A stretch of 47,118 bases of DNA from Halococcus sediminicola (GTDB lineage: Archaea > Halobacteriota > Halobacteria > Halobacteriales > Halococcaceae): the NCBI RefSeq assembly GCF_000755245.1, contig NZ_BBMP01000002.1, positions 1 through 47,118 of the forward strand, given 5' to 3'. Under the pieces are notes generated by a model that did no database searches, was not told the origin of the DNA, and saw only the letters and a list, made by a program, of their open reading frames with translations. Shown piece by piece: positions 23,579 through 31,713 of this stretch (within the stretch, counting starts at the first letter, position 1; the number at the start of each line of letters is the position of its first letter). The translations under genes and the position numbers were made by a program.

Positions 23579-24379
23579 ATGAACCGACGCATTCTCCAAG
23601 CGGTGTTGCTGTGTATCGTGGTCGTCCTCGCGGGCTGTACGAGCTTCGGCGGTCTCGGCGGACCGGGCGAGGACAGCGAGGCTGCGGCCTCGACGCCGGG
23701 TGATGGGACAAGCGGCGACGTGAGTGACGATTCGAGCGCTGCTGCGGACACGGGTGATGATGCGTCGAGTGGCGACGGCGCGGACGGGGCGAGTGACTCG
23801 TCCGGCGACGATGCGGCCGGCGGTGCGAACGGCGCATCGAGCAGCGCCGCGCTGGACGCCGAGGAGGAGTGGTTCAACCTCTCGAAACCCGGTCGCTACG
23901 TCTTCGACATCGAGTCGGCCGAGGAGGGCACCGGACGCATGGCCTTCGAGACGACGGAGATCGCCGACGGACGGGCGAAGGTGAGCGTCGAGTACGAACT
24001 CGGCGACGAATCGTTCGATTCGACCGTGACCGGCCCGGTCGGCGAGGTCGAGAGCCAGCTCGTGACCTCGCCCGCGTACGCGTACCTGCTCGCCATCCAG
24101 CTCGGCGGCATCGGTGCCGGCGCGGTCGGCGGCGAGGACCTCTCGGTCGGCGACGAGTTCTCCCAGCAATCCGCCGAGGGATCACTGCGCATCGCGGTCG
24201 TCGGCACCGACAACTACGCCGGTGTCGAATGTTACACCGTCGAGACGCGCGTCAACGGCACGCTCAGTCAGGAGGTCTGCACTCAGCAGGCGTTTACCAG
24301 TGCCCCGTACGTCGCCATCTACGACGAGAACGGCGATCTCTCAGAGCGGGTCGAACTCGTCGAGTACCGGCGCGGATAG
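23579..24379 (+). CDS. Lipoprotein, haloarchaeal
   Basis: A 266-residue secreted lipoprotein. The signal sequence ends in lipobox VLAGC with C20 as the lipidated cysteine. It is followed by a long Asp/Ser/Ala/Gly-rich linker (about 21-95), then a folded domain beginning EEEWFNLSKPGRYVFDIES. The domain appears beta-rich, ends YRRG, and contains a pair of cysteines (C219 and C235 approx.). Its partner or ligand is unknown. It is transcribed divergently from the DUF4129 operon, so a joint envelope role is possible. Confidence 0.85.
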   Translation: MNRRILQAVLLCIVVVLAGCTSFGGLGGPGEDSEAAASTPGDGTSGDVSDDSSAAADTGDDASSGDGADGASDSSGDDAAGGANGASSSAALDAEEEWFNLSKPGRYVFDIESAEEGTGRMAFETTEIADGRAKVSVEYELGDESFDSTVTGPVGEVESQLVTSPAYAYLLAIQLGGIGAGAVGGEDLSVGDEFSQQSAEGSLRIAVVGTDNYAGVECYTVETRVNGTLSQEVCTQQAFTSAPYVAIYDENGDLSERVELVEYRRG

Positions 24380-24421
24380 CGCCCGATTTCGGCTTTCAAC
24401 GGACGCCGCTGTTGGGACCGC

Positions 24422-24772
24422 TCAGGCGCGGTCCGACTCTTCGGCTTCGTCGAGCGCTTCGAGGTCGCGTTCCGCGTTGTACTCGTTTTGCGCCCCTGCT
24501 TCACCGGTGAGCTCGCCGTGCAGCGCCTCGCGGATCTCCTCGGGAGTGTCGTACTCGTCGTCCAACCGGTCGAAGACGCTGCCCATCGACTCGGTCTCGT
24601 TTGGCATGTCGATTGGCTGGTCTGCGTACTCGGTGGCGAGTTCCTCGCTTTGCACGGGATACTTCCGGTCGCGCACGTCCGTCTCGACCTCGTCGAGGAT
24701 GCTCTCGACGTGTTCGGCGCGGTCGTGCTGACGCTCGCGTGCGCGGTCGGTGTCACGTTCGTCGCCGGGCAT
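24422..24772 (-). CDS. DUF5789 family protein
   Basis: A 116-residue acidic protein. The central region VESILDEVETDVRDRKYPVQSEEL, then YADQPIDMPNETESMGSVFDRL matches the haloarchaeal DUF5789 pattern. There is no membrane segment or cysteine. Function unknown; a small regulatory or stress protein is possible. It is convergent with the lipoprotein gene. Confidence 0.85.
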   Translation of the reverse strand: MPGDERDTDRARERQHDRAEHVESILDEVETDVRDRKYPVQSEELATEYADQPIDMPNETESMGSVFDRLDDEYDTPEEIREALHGELTGEAGAQNEYNAERDLEALDEAEESDRA

Positions 24773-25219
24773 ACGCCCCGTATGACACGCGGACGAAAAA
24801 GTATGTCACCGGCAGTTGCAACCCGGCTGGAACGTCTGCGGTCGGCGCGCTCGCGCTCGTGTACGAACGAAGTGAGCATCGAGCGCGAATCGGCGTACGA
24901 GGTCTGCACGAGTGCAAGCGAGTGCAGGTTCGTCAGAACTGCGTTCTGACGGTGGATGAGCGAGCGAGCACCGCGAGCGGGGCGAATCGGCTGGGGAGGG
25001 AGTGGCCCGTGAGTGCGGCGCGGAAAGCGTCAACGATTGTACCGCGAACGAGCCGTCAGCGAGTGAGTGGGCCGACGACCGACCGAAGCGAGGCGCTTTG
25101 CGCCTCGGATGTCGAGCGGCGAAGCCGCGAGACGAGGGAGAGATGAGGCTTTTGATCCAGATTTTGCGAGCGAAGGAGCGACCGCAGGGAGCGATTGAGT
25201 GTAGCAAAAGGTGGGAACG
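24773..25219. other. Intergenic region with interspersed repeats
   Basis: No gene is credible. The left half has many GAGCGAG/CTCGCTC words and the repeat GCGAATCGGCTGGGGAGG (24982-24999), also found at 14325-14342. The right part, 25154-25217, is a variable-centre inverted repeat (TTTTGC at 25162-25167 and GCAAAA at 25204-25209) just after the tRNA-Tyr gene. It may terminate the tRNA transcript, which comes from the minus strand. Confidence 0.5.
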
Positions 25220-25293
25220 TCCGCCCTCCCCGAATTGAACGGGGGACAAGCCGATCTACAGTCGGCTGCTCTACCAGGCTGAGCTAAGGGCGG
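25220..25293 (-). tRNA. tRNA-Tyr (GUA anticodon)
   Basis: The minus-strand sequence folds as a tRNA of 74 bases: acceptor CCGCCCT/AGGGCGG with discriminator A, D arm AGCTCAGCCTGGTAGAGC, anticodon stem-loop CCGA-CTGTAGA-TCGG (anticodon GTA), and T arm with GTTCAAT. A GTTAAGT box about 30 bases upstream (near 25322) could be its promoter. No intron is seen. Confidence 0.97.
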
Positions 25294-25396
25294 GCATTCA
25301 CGAGTAATCCGACTGTCGGACTTAACGGTTGCCATTCGTCCGCCGTCCGACGGCCGGGAAGATTGAAGTGGGGCGGTGGCGTTTGCTCGCGTGAGG

Positions 25397-25900
25397 ATGA
25401 GCAAGATCACGTTCCGCGCCGACGACGAGCTCATCGACGAGCTCGAAACCCTGGAGACCTCCAAGAGCGAGGCGATGCGCGAGGCGCTCCGGGCGTATCT
25501 CGCGCGGGACGAGGAACCGGCGTCCGACAGCCTCGACGCCATCGTCGCCGAGCGCGTGGACGCGCTCATCGACGAGCGACTGGGCGCGTTTACGCCCGCT
25601 CAACCGCAGGACGTGAACGTAAACATCACGCTCGACGGCGATTCCGTCGAGACGAGCGAGGGGCACTCGGCGGGACGTAAGACGGAGCGCGCGCCGGCGC
25701 AAACGGGGTCGGACGCGCGTAAAACGTGCGCGCAGTGTGGTGAGGAAATCGGCGAAGAGCACGTTTACTGCCCGAATTGCGGGGAGAAGGCGGCTCACCG
25801 GGTGTTCTGTGACTGCGGCGACGAGCTGCGCTCGGACTGGGGGTTCTGTCCGAGCTGTGGCCGACGGACCCCTGCAGCCGACGTCCTCGATGGAGCGTAA
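25397..25900 (+). CDS. cdrL: CdrL-like ribbon-helix-helix / double zinc-ribbon regulator
   Basis: A 167-residue protein. The first 40 residues form a ribbon-helix-helix DNA-binding domain (KITFRADDELIDELETLE, then SKSEAMREALRAYL). After a spacer, two zinc ribbons follow: C111, C114, C125, C128 and C138, C140, C151, C154. This combination directly upstream of cdrS-ftsZ2 is the arrangement reported for CdrL, a regulator of that operon in haloarchaea. The ATG at 25397 was preferred over an upstream start seven codons earlier, because the RHH strand begins right after it. The 196-bp gap to cdrS contains candidate binding sites for RHH proteins. Confidence 0.85.
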   Translation: MSKITFRADDELIDELETLETSKSEAMREALRAYLARDEEPASDSLDAIVAERVDALIDERLGAFTPAQPQDVNVNITLDGDSVETSEGHSAGRKTERAPAQTGSDARKTCAQCGEEIGEEHVYCPNCGEKAAHRVFCDCGDELRSDWGFCPSCGRRTPAADVLDGA

Positions 25901-25948
25901 ACGGTGTAGAAGGCGTCGTGTCCGTCGTTTTCGTCGTTATTCGGGACG

Positions 25949-26076
25949 CGTCTTACGGAAGCCGGTAGTTTTATTACACCTGCCGTAATTGCATACTTTG
26001 CGTAAGACGACCGTCTTACAGATGGCGTGCCCGGGGACGACGTCGCTCCCGGCGTGCGGTTTCGGTGTGTAAGACG
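25949..26076. promoter_or_regulatory. Candidate CdrL/CdrS operator array: four GTAAGACG half-sites
   Basis: The octamer GTAAGACG or its complement occurs four times: CGTCTTAC at 25949-25956, GTAAGACG (26002-26009) facing CGTCTTAC (26012-26019) with a 2-bp gap, and GTAAGACG at 26069-26076. The central pair is a perfect inverted repeat, as RHH dimers bind. The first half-site precedes the TATA box, the palindrome lies near the predicted start of transcription, and the last lies in the 5' leader. Confidence 0.65.
25969..25976 (+). promoter_or_regulatory. TATA box of the cdrS-ftsZ2 transcript
   Basis: TTTTATTA lies about 120 bases before the cdrS ATG, giving a predicted start near 26000 and a 5' leader of roughly 95 bases. 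A long leader with a Shine-Dalgarno sequence is less usual than leaderless transcripts in haloarchaea. Confidence 0.55.
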
Positions 26077-26096
26077 CGTCGCAAAAAGGAGAAACA

Positions 26097-26270
26097 ATGG
26101 AGCGTGTGACACTGCGAATTCCGAAACAGCAGATCGAGGAGGTCGAACGAATGGTCGAACTCGGCGAGTACCCGAATCGCAGCGAGGCGATTCGGGCGGC
26201 CGTCAGGGAGATGGTCGCCGAGGAGGGTCGCGGAGAGCGCCCCACCAAACGACCGTTTGCGAGGGCCTGA
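26097..26270 (+). CDS. cdrS: CdrS, short ribbon-helix-helix regulator of cell division
   Basis: A 57-residue RHH protein ([20 protein letters not shown], then [17 protein letters not shown]). It is almost entirely the DNA-binding fold plus a basic tail. It is immediately followed by ftsZ2 (ATG one base after its stop), the arrangement described for CdrS in Halobacterium and Haloferax, where it controls ftsZ2 and other division genes. A strong AAAAAGGAG Shine-Dalgarno precedes the start by five bases. The encoded protein is short enough to be missed by simple gene finders. Confidence 0.92.
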   Translation: MERVTLRIPKQQIEEVERMVELGEYPNRSEAIRAAVREMVAEEGRGERPTKRPFARA

Positions 26271-26271
26271 G

Positions 26272-27411
26272 ATGCAGGACATCGTCGAGTCGGCGCTCGA
26301 AAACGCCGAACTCGAAAAACAGCGCCGCGACGAGACGGAGTTGGAGGAGTTCGGCGACCCGCGCATCGTCGTCGTCGGCTGTGGCGGTGCGGGCAACAAC
26401 ACCGTCAACAGGTTGTACAACATCGGCGTCGACGGTGCCGAGACCATCGCCATCAACACCGACAAACAGCACCTCCAGATGGTCGAGGCCGACACGCGGG
26501 TGCTCGTCGGCAAGAGTCTGACACAGGGACTCGGCGCGGGTGGCGACCCGGAGATGGGCGAGCGCGCGACCGAGATGGCCCAAGGTACCATCAAGGAGGT
26601 GCTCTCGGGGGCAGACCTCGTGTTCGTCACTGCAGGAATGGGTGGCGGGACGGGGACCGGAGCCGCCCCGGTCGTGGCGAAGATCGCCAGCGACGAGGGA
26701 GCCATCGTCGTCGGGATGGTCTCCACACCGTTCAATGTCGAGCGGGCCAGAACTGTCAAGGCCGAGGAGGGGCTCGAAAAACTCCGCAGCGAGGCCGACT
26801 CCATCATCGTGCTCGACAACAACCGCCTGCTCGATTACGTTCCCAACCTCCCCGTCGGCAAGGCCTTCTCGGTGATGGACCAGCTTATCGCCGAGACGGT
26901 CAAGGGAATCTCCGAGACCATCACCCAGCCGTCGCTCATCAACCTCGACTACGCCGACATGACCTCCATCATGAACCAAGGCGGCGTGGCTGTGATGCTC
27001 GTCGGCGAGACACAGGACAAGAACAAGACCGAAGAGGTGGTCAAGGACGCGATGACTCACCCCCTGCTCGACGTCGATTACCGGGGTGCCTCCGGTGGAC
27101 TGGTCCACATCACCGGCGGACCCGACCTCACCCTGAAGGAGGCAGAAGAGATCGCCGAGCGCGTCACCGATCGGTTGGACCCGAGCGCGAACGTCATCTG
27201 GGGCTCGCGCATCCGTGAGGAGTACAAGGGCAAGGTCCGCGTGATGGCCATCATGACGGGCGTCCAGAGCGCCCAGGTGCTCGGTCCCGACGCCCAGCAG
27301 CAGGCCGACCGCTCGCGCGCGGCGCTCGAAGAGGACTTCGAGACGAACACGGCCCAGAGCGACGGCGGCCATGAGCGCGAACAGCAGAACGGTCTCGACG
27401 TCATCCGATAG
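26272..27411 (+). CDS. ftsZ2: Cell division protein FtsZ2
   Basis: A 379-residue tubulin-like GTPase. The G-box GGGTGTG is at 124-130, the T7 loop NLDYADM with D226 and D229 at 224-230, and an N-terminal extension of about 30 residues precedes the first strand [12 protein letters not shown]. The C-terminal variable tail is acidic and Gln-rich. Haloarchaea have two FtsZ proteins; FtsZ2 is the one in operon with cdrS. It drives constriction at midcell together with FtsZ1 and SepF. The ATG at 26272 was chosen over an in-frame start 15 bases upstream that would overlap cdrS. Confidence 0.96.
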   Translation: MQDIVESALENAELEKQRRDETELEEFGDPRIVVVGCGGAGNNTVNRLYNIGVDGAETIAINTDKQHLQMVEADTRVLVGKSLTQGLGAGGDPEMGERATEMAQGTIKEVLSGADLVFVTAGMGGGTGTGAAPVVAKIASDEGAIVVGMVSTPFNVERARTVKAEEGLEKLRSEADSIIVLDNNRLLDYVPNLPVGKAFSVMDQLIAETVKGISETITQPSLINLDYADMTSIMNQGGVAVMLVGETQDKNKTEEVVKDAMTHPLLDVDYRGASGGLVHITGGPDLTLKEAEEIAERVTDRLDPSANVIWGSRIREEYKGKVRVMAIMTGVQSAQVLGPDAQQQADRSRAALEEDFETNTAQSDGGHEREQQNGLDVIR

Positions 27412-27583
27412 CTCCCCGCCTTCGGCCCTCCAGCCCCGTCGGGACCGGCTCGCAGAACAAACAGCGAGTAAACAACTATATTTTCCGTCCAATCATTTCG
27501 GTTCTCAGTGTAGCGATTCGGCCGAAACGTTTCCGATGAAATAGTGTGACAGTTCCGCGTGCGTTCGCGTGTAGTACGCGCTC

Positions 27584-28546
27584 TCAGGCCGCGTGGACTG
27601 CCTCGGTGAGCTGGCACGTCCGACAGAGTTCGCGTGTCGTGGCGTTGCCACAGCGCTCGCACTCGCCGAGATCGGCACCTTCCGCGCCGTAGGCGCTGGC
27701 GGCCAGTTTCGCCAGTTCCTCGTAGCCGGCCATGATGGAGTGGCGCGTACCGGGATGGCGCTCTTCCATGTCGAGGAGGAGCTCCTGGATCTCGCCGCGG
27801 TAGGCCTCGGTGGAGTGGGGGCACTCGGCCATGTGAACGGGCAGATCGGCGAGGTGAGCGTAGAGGGCGACCTCCTTTTCGGGTACGTCCCGCAGGGGTT
27901 TCGCGCGCGGGACGAACTCCGTACTCTCCGCGCGCTCGTCGAACGGCCCGAGGCTCGCGTCGAAGTGTTTGGCCATCTGGGCGACGTCGCCCTCGAAGAA
28001 GTTCATCAGCGCGGTCTGGGCCTCGTCGTCGAGGTTGTGACCCGTCAGGAGTTTGTCCGCGCCGAACTCGTGGGCATAATCGGCGAGCAGATCTCGCCGG
28101 AAGACGCCACAGTACGCACACGCGGCCATTCCCTCGGGGTCCTTTTCGACGACGTCGTCCATCTCCAGGTCGAACTCGTCGGTGTAGCTCACCACCTCGT
28201 GGTGGATGTCCAACCCGTCGGCAAGTTCGGTCGCGGCGTCGAGGCTCTCGTCGCGGTAGCCCTCGATACCCTCGTGGATCGTGAGCGCGACCAGTTCGAT
28301 GCGCGGGTCCGCGGCGAACGTCTCGTCGAGAATCGAGGTCAGTACGACGCTGTCCTTCCCGCCCGAGAGACCGACCAGCCACGTCTCGGGGTTTTCGGGG
28401 GTTGCATCCTCACCGACGAGACCATCCTGACGGATGCGCCGGCGGACGCGCTTTTCGACCGACTCCCGGAGGTGGTGGTCGCAGAGATGCGCCCCGGAGT
28501 ACGCGGCGTGAACCACCGCGTCGCGGTCGCACTTGGTGCAGTTCAT
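27584..28546 (-). CDS. ncsA: NcsA/TtuA-type tRNA 2-thiolation enzyme
   Basis: A 320-residue adenylase of the TtcA/TtuA family. The PP-loop SGGKDS is at 61-66. An N-terminal zinc site (C3-x2-C6, C22-x2-H25) and a C-terminal CERC/CRTC pair are present. Three cysteines C143, C146 and C242 fit the Fe-S cluster of TtuA-like enzymes. In haloarchaea NcsA works with the ubiquitin-like SAMP2 to place 2-thio on wobble uridine 34 of tRNA-Lys. The ATG at 28546 matches the conserved MNCTKC start; an upstream extension is unlike the family. It is convergent with ftsZ2, with 172 bp between. Confidence 0.93.
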   Translation of the reverse strand: MNCTKCDRDAVVHAAYSGAHLCDHHLRESVEKRVRRRIRQDGLVGEDATPENPETWLVGLSGGKDSVVLTSILDETFAADPRIELVALTIHEGIEGYRDESLDAATELADGLDIHHEVVSYTDEFDLEMDDVVEKDPEGMAACAYCGVFRRDLLADYAHEFGADKLLTGHNLDDEAQTALMNFFEGDVAQMAKHFDASLGPFDERAESTEFVPRAKPLRDVPEKEVALYAHLADLPVHMAECPHSTEAYRGEIQELLLDMEERHPGTRHSIMAGYEELAKLAASAYGAEGADLGECERCGNATTRELCRTCQLTEAVHAA

Positions 28547-28678
28547 GCCGCGAATTACGCCTCTCCACTCTTTTACTCGTCGGGTGTCCGCTCCGGCTTC
28601 GCCGTCCGTTCGCACGTCCAGTGGGATGCGAAGCGTTCCACTCGGTTCGCACGAGTGCGAGCGCGCCACCGCCGTTCC

Positions 28679-29263
28679 TCAGCGGTGGCCATCGAGCAGC
28701 CGCTCGACGTATTTGGCTATCACGTCGACCTCGATGTTCACCCCGTCGCCCGGTTCCATCCGGCCCATCGTCGTCAGGTCGTAGGTCGCCGGAATCACGG
28801 CCACCGAAAACGAGTCGGGGTCGAGGTCCGCCACGGTGAGGCTGATGCCGTCGACGGTTATCGACCCCTTCTCGACGACGTAGCGCCCGACCTCCTCGGG
28901 CAGCGAAAATCTGAAAACCCAGTCCTCGCAGACCTGTTCGACTTCGAGGACTTCGGCGGTCGCATCGACGTGGCCCTGCACGAAGTGGCCGTCGAGACGG
29001 CCGTCGGCAGCGAGTGCGCGTTCGAGGTTGAGCGCATCGCCCGGCTCGACCGTCGAGAGGGTCGTCCGATCGAGGGTTTCGGTCGAGCAGAACAGCTCGA
29101 CGCTCTCATCTACCTCCTCGACGGTGAGACAGGTGCCGTCGACGGCGATGGAGTCGCCGTAGGCGAGACCCGCGAGGTCGGTCTCCAGATGGATGCGCCG
29201 TCCGCCCTCCTCGTCGCGCACGTCCCGAACCTCGCCCGTGGTCTCGACGATGCCGGTGAACAT
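28679..29263 (-). CDS. ribE: Riboflavin synthase, alpha-type
   Basis: A 194-residue enzyme with two tandem lumazine-binding barrels. The first opens with MFTGIVETTGEV, and the second with GHFVQGHVDATAEV. Conserved segments IAVDGTCLTV and ITVDGISLTV appear in parallel positions of each half. It converts two 6,7-dimethyl-8-ribityllumazine molecules to riboflavin. Haloarchaea use this bacterial-type enzyme rather than the methanogen RibC. The ATG at 29263 starts at the family MFTG. It is transcribed 132 bp upstream of ncsA on the same strand. Confidence 0.95.
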   Translation of the reverse strand: MFTGIVETTGEVRDVRDEEGGRRIHLETDLAGLAYGDSIAVDGTCLTVEEVDESVELFCSTETLDRTTLSTVEPGDALNLERALAADGRLDGHFVQGHVDATAEVLEVEQVCEDWVFRFSLPEEVGRYVVEKGSITVDGISLTVADLDPDSFSVAVIPATYDLTTMGRMEPGDGVNIEVDVIAKYVERLLDGHR

Positions 29264-29316
29264 ACTCCTCGTACAATGCGTCGCGGGATGAGTGTGGCGT
29301 TCGGGAGCCACGTCGC

Positions 29317-29322
29317 TTATAA
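29317..29322 (+). promoter_or_regulatory. TATA box of the UvrD-like helicase gene
   Basis: TTATAA lies 24-29 bases before the ATG at 29346, consistent with a leaderless transcript. Confidence 0.55.
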
Positions 29323-29345
29323 TGGCCGGGTCCCAGTTGTGGTCA

Positions 29346-31172
29346 ATGTCCACCGATTCGCACGTCACACGACTGTTCGGCGGGCCGGGCAGCGGGAAGA
29401 CGACGGCGCTGCTCGACCGTGTCGAGGAGATCCTCGACCAGCCGGACGTCACCGTCGACGACGTCCTCGTGGTGTCGTACACCCGAGCCGCGGCCACCGA
29501 GATCCGCGAGCGCCTCGCCGAGCGCCTCGACGTGAGTCCGCGCTCGCTCAAGGGCAACGTCTCGACGATGCACGCGAAGGCCTACGAACTCCTGAACCTC
29601 TCGCGTGGCGACGTCGTCGGCGAGAGCGACAAAGAGGAGTTCTGCGAGAGCTACGGTCTCGAATTCGAAGACGAGTACGAAGGCTCGCGCCGGCGGAGCG
29701 CCCGCTCGACCACCATCGGTAACAAGGTCATCGCCACGAGCCAGTGGCTCCAGCGCACCACCAGGGAGGTCGCCGACTGGTACGACGTCCCCTTCCAGTG
29801 GGACGACGAAGAGGTGCGCTTGCCTCCGGAAATCGACGACAACGCCCAGCAGGGTAACAAGTACACGCCGACGTGGCCCTCAAGCGACGACCGCATCGAC
29901 GTCCCCGAGGCGATCCGGGCGTGGCGGACGCACAAGGGCGAGGCGGGCAAGGTCGGCTTCGCCGACATGCTCGAACGGGTCGCACAGCGCTCGTTGATTC
30001 CAAGCGTCGACTATCTGGTGATCGACGAGTTTCAGGACATCACCACCCTCCAGTACACGGTCTACGAGGAGTGGAAACCACACGTCGAGCGCGTGCTCAT
30101 CGCTGGCGACGACGACCAGGTGGTCTACGCCTGGCAGGGCGCGGACCCGCAACTCCTGCTCGACGAGGGGGGCGAGGACGTCATCCTCGACACCTCCTAC
30201 CGGCTGCCATCGCGCGTGCTCACCGTCGTCAATCGGGAGATCCGTCACATCGAGCAGCGCCAGGAGAAGAACCTCAGACCCCGCATCGAGGGCGGCAGCG
30301 TCGAGGCGATCGACAGCCCCTCGATACTCGACCTCGTGCGCAACGTCCGTTCGACAATCGAAAACACCGACGAGACGGTGATGGTGCTCTTCCGGGCGCG
30401 CTACCAGCTCTTCCAGTTCATGGACGAGTTCATCGGTGAGGGGATCCCCTTCCGCGCGCTCACCGACCAGCGGATGTGGACCGACCGGCTCGCGGACTAC
30501 GTCCGCGCCGTCGAGAAGATCGCCGCCGACGAACCCATCACGGGACTCGAAGCCCGCCGGCTGGCCGACATGCTCGCCGACACGGCGTTCGGCACCAACC
30601 ACCGCGACGGTCTCTACGACGCCCTCGACGAGCGCCAGGAGGAGACGGGCGTCGAGGATCTCGCCGACCTCGCCATCGACCCCGGACTCGTCGAGGAGCA
30701 CGCACCGTTCATGCCCGGCCCGGCGGCGGCCGAGGACATGCTCCGGAAGACCTCGCAGTTCCAGAAGAAATCGGTCAAGGCCTACTTCGCGGGCGACTAT
30801 CAGGACGTCGACCGCGACCGCGTGCGTGTGGGAACCATCCACTCGGCGAAGGGCCGCGAGGCCGACCACGTCTTCGTCGCGACGGACCTCACCGAGAAGG
30901 TCGTCGAGCAGATGGCCGCCTCCGTGCCGGACGGGACGGACGTGCCGGGCGGGGAGTTCTCGAAGAACACCGACCCCGTACCCCTTCTGACCGACAACGA
31001 GCGTCGCGTGTTCTACGTCGGGATGAGCCGCGCGCGCGAGCGACTCGTCCTCCTCGAAAACCTCGTCAGCGGTGCGCCCACACTTCCCGTCGACGTGTTG
31101 CTCGACAACGAACCCTCCGGCGTGTCGGTCGAGGACGTCCTCGACGAGGCCGAAGCGCCCGCCGCCGACTAG
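29346..31172 (+). CDS. UvrD/REP-family (SF1) DNA helicase
   Basis: A 608-residue SF1A helicase. Walker A GGPGSGKT is at 12-19, motif Ia VVSYTRAAATEI follows, Walker B is DEFQD around D227-E228, motif III GDDDQVVYAWQGA, motif IV region VMVLFRARYQ, and motif V/VI VGTIHSAKGREADHVFVATDL and FYVGMSRARERL. All helicase motifs are intact. Members act in DNA repair, replication restart or recombination. The ATG at 29346 sits 24 bases after a good TATA box. Its stop codon shares a CTAG with that of the convergent small gene. Confidence 0.93.
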   Translation: MSTDSHVTRLFGGPGSGKTTALLDRVEEILDQPDVTVDDVLVVSYTRAAATEIRERLAERLDVSPRSLKGNVSTMHAKAYELLNLSRGDVVGESDKEEFCESYGLEFEDEYEGSRRRSARSTTIGNKVIATSQWLQRTTREVADWYDVPFQWDDEEVRLPPEIDDNAQQGNKYTPTWPSSDDRIDVPEAIRAWRTHKGEAGKVGFADMLERVAQRSLIPSVDYLVIDEFQDITTLQYTVYEEWKPHVERVLIAGDDDQVVYAWQGADPQLLLDEGGEDVILDTSYRLPSRVLTVVNREIRHIEQRQEKNLRPRIEGGSVEAIDSPSILDLVRNVRSTIENTDETVMVLFRARYQLFQFMDEFIGEGIPFRALTDQRMWTDRLADYVRAVEKIAADEPITGLEARRLADMLADTAFGTNHRDGLYDALDERQEETGVEDLADLAIDPGLVEEHAPFMPGPAAAEDMLRKTSQFQKKSVKAYFAGDYQDVDRDRVRVGTIHSAKGREADHVFVATDLTEKVVEQMAASVPDGTDVPGGEFSKNTDPVPLLTDNERRVFYVGMSRARERLVLLENLVSGAPTLPVDVLLDNEPSGVSVEDVLDEAEAPAAD

Positions 31173-31429
31173 TTCTCGGGTTCGTCGTCCTTCACCACCG
31201 CACCAACCGCCTTCTCGGCGGCCGCCGTCGGCACGTCGTCGGGCGTGGTGACGTACTGTTTCAGCGCGACCATCAACACGGCGACGAGACAGAGCGCCAC
31301 GCCGACGACCGTGCGCCCCGATACGAGTAGGTTCACACCGAGTAACGCGACCGGGAGCGCGAAGGCGAGCGTCACCACGAGGCCGAGCGTGTTGAGGATG
31401 CCCACGACCCCTTTCGGGAGGGGCGTCAC
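31169..31429 (-). CDS. Small membrane protein (DUF7533-like)
   Basis: An 86-residue protein with two membrane helices (about 10-32 and 39-58) and an acidic tail. The start is GTG 31429 (M-TPLPKGVVGILNTLG). It lies 25 bases after a zinc-finger gene on the same strand and shares its stop CTAG with the convergent helicase gene. The DUF7533 label is from memory. Function unknown. Confidence 0.75.
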   Translation of the reverse strand: MTPLPKGVVGILNTLGLVVTLAFALPVALLGVNLLVSGRTVVGVALCLVAVLMVALKQYVTTPDDVPTAAAEKAVGAVVKDDEPEN

Positions 31430-31454
31430 TTACCGGCTTCGTCCCGCGAGAGAA

Positions 31455-31631
31455 CTAGTCCCGCGGCGACCAGCCACAGACCGAACACGTGCTCGCCTCG
31501 GTCGCGTGAAGGCCGCCACAGTCCGGACACTGCTTTTTGTTGTAGCTCTCGTCCCACCCCGGTGAGTCGGTCTCGTGGCCGCGCCCGGCCAGAAAATCGT
31601 CGATGTCGGTCTCGTTCGGTGCGGTCGCCAT
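31455..31631 (-). CDS. Small zinc-finger protein (HVO_0416-like)
   Basis: A 58-residue protein. An acidic N-terminus (MATAPNETDIDDFLAGRGHE) leads to a zinc knuckle: C-P-D-C-G-G-L-H, then C-S-V-C-G-W near the end. This resembles the small HVO_0416 zinc-finger proteins of haloarchaea, as far as I recall. The ATG at 31631 is the best start. It is likely cotranscribed with the membrane protein behind it. Possible role in protein or nucleic-acid interaction. Confidence 0.75.
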   Translation of the reverse strand: MATAPNETDIDDFLAGRGHETDSPGWDESYNKKQCPDCGGLHATEASTCSVCGWSPRD

Positions 31632-31713
31632 ACGTGATACGCTATGGCACACCAGCCATATAGCTCTGGTGGCTGCGACCATCCTCCACAGCGATCGAAA
31701 CCGACGTGTGGCC

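Noticed and set aside
24773-25219. Several 60-180-codon open frames in the gap before tRNA-Tyr
   Set aside because: They read across repeat words and the tRNA and have no conserved or hydrophobic pattern; no gene is supported.
26257-26271. Longer start for ftsZ2 at 26257
   Set aside because: It would overlap the end of cdrS. The ATG at 26272 directly after the cdrS stop gives the conserved N-terminus.
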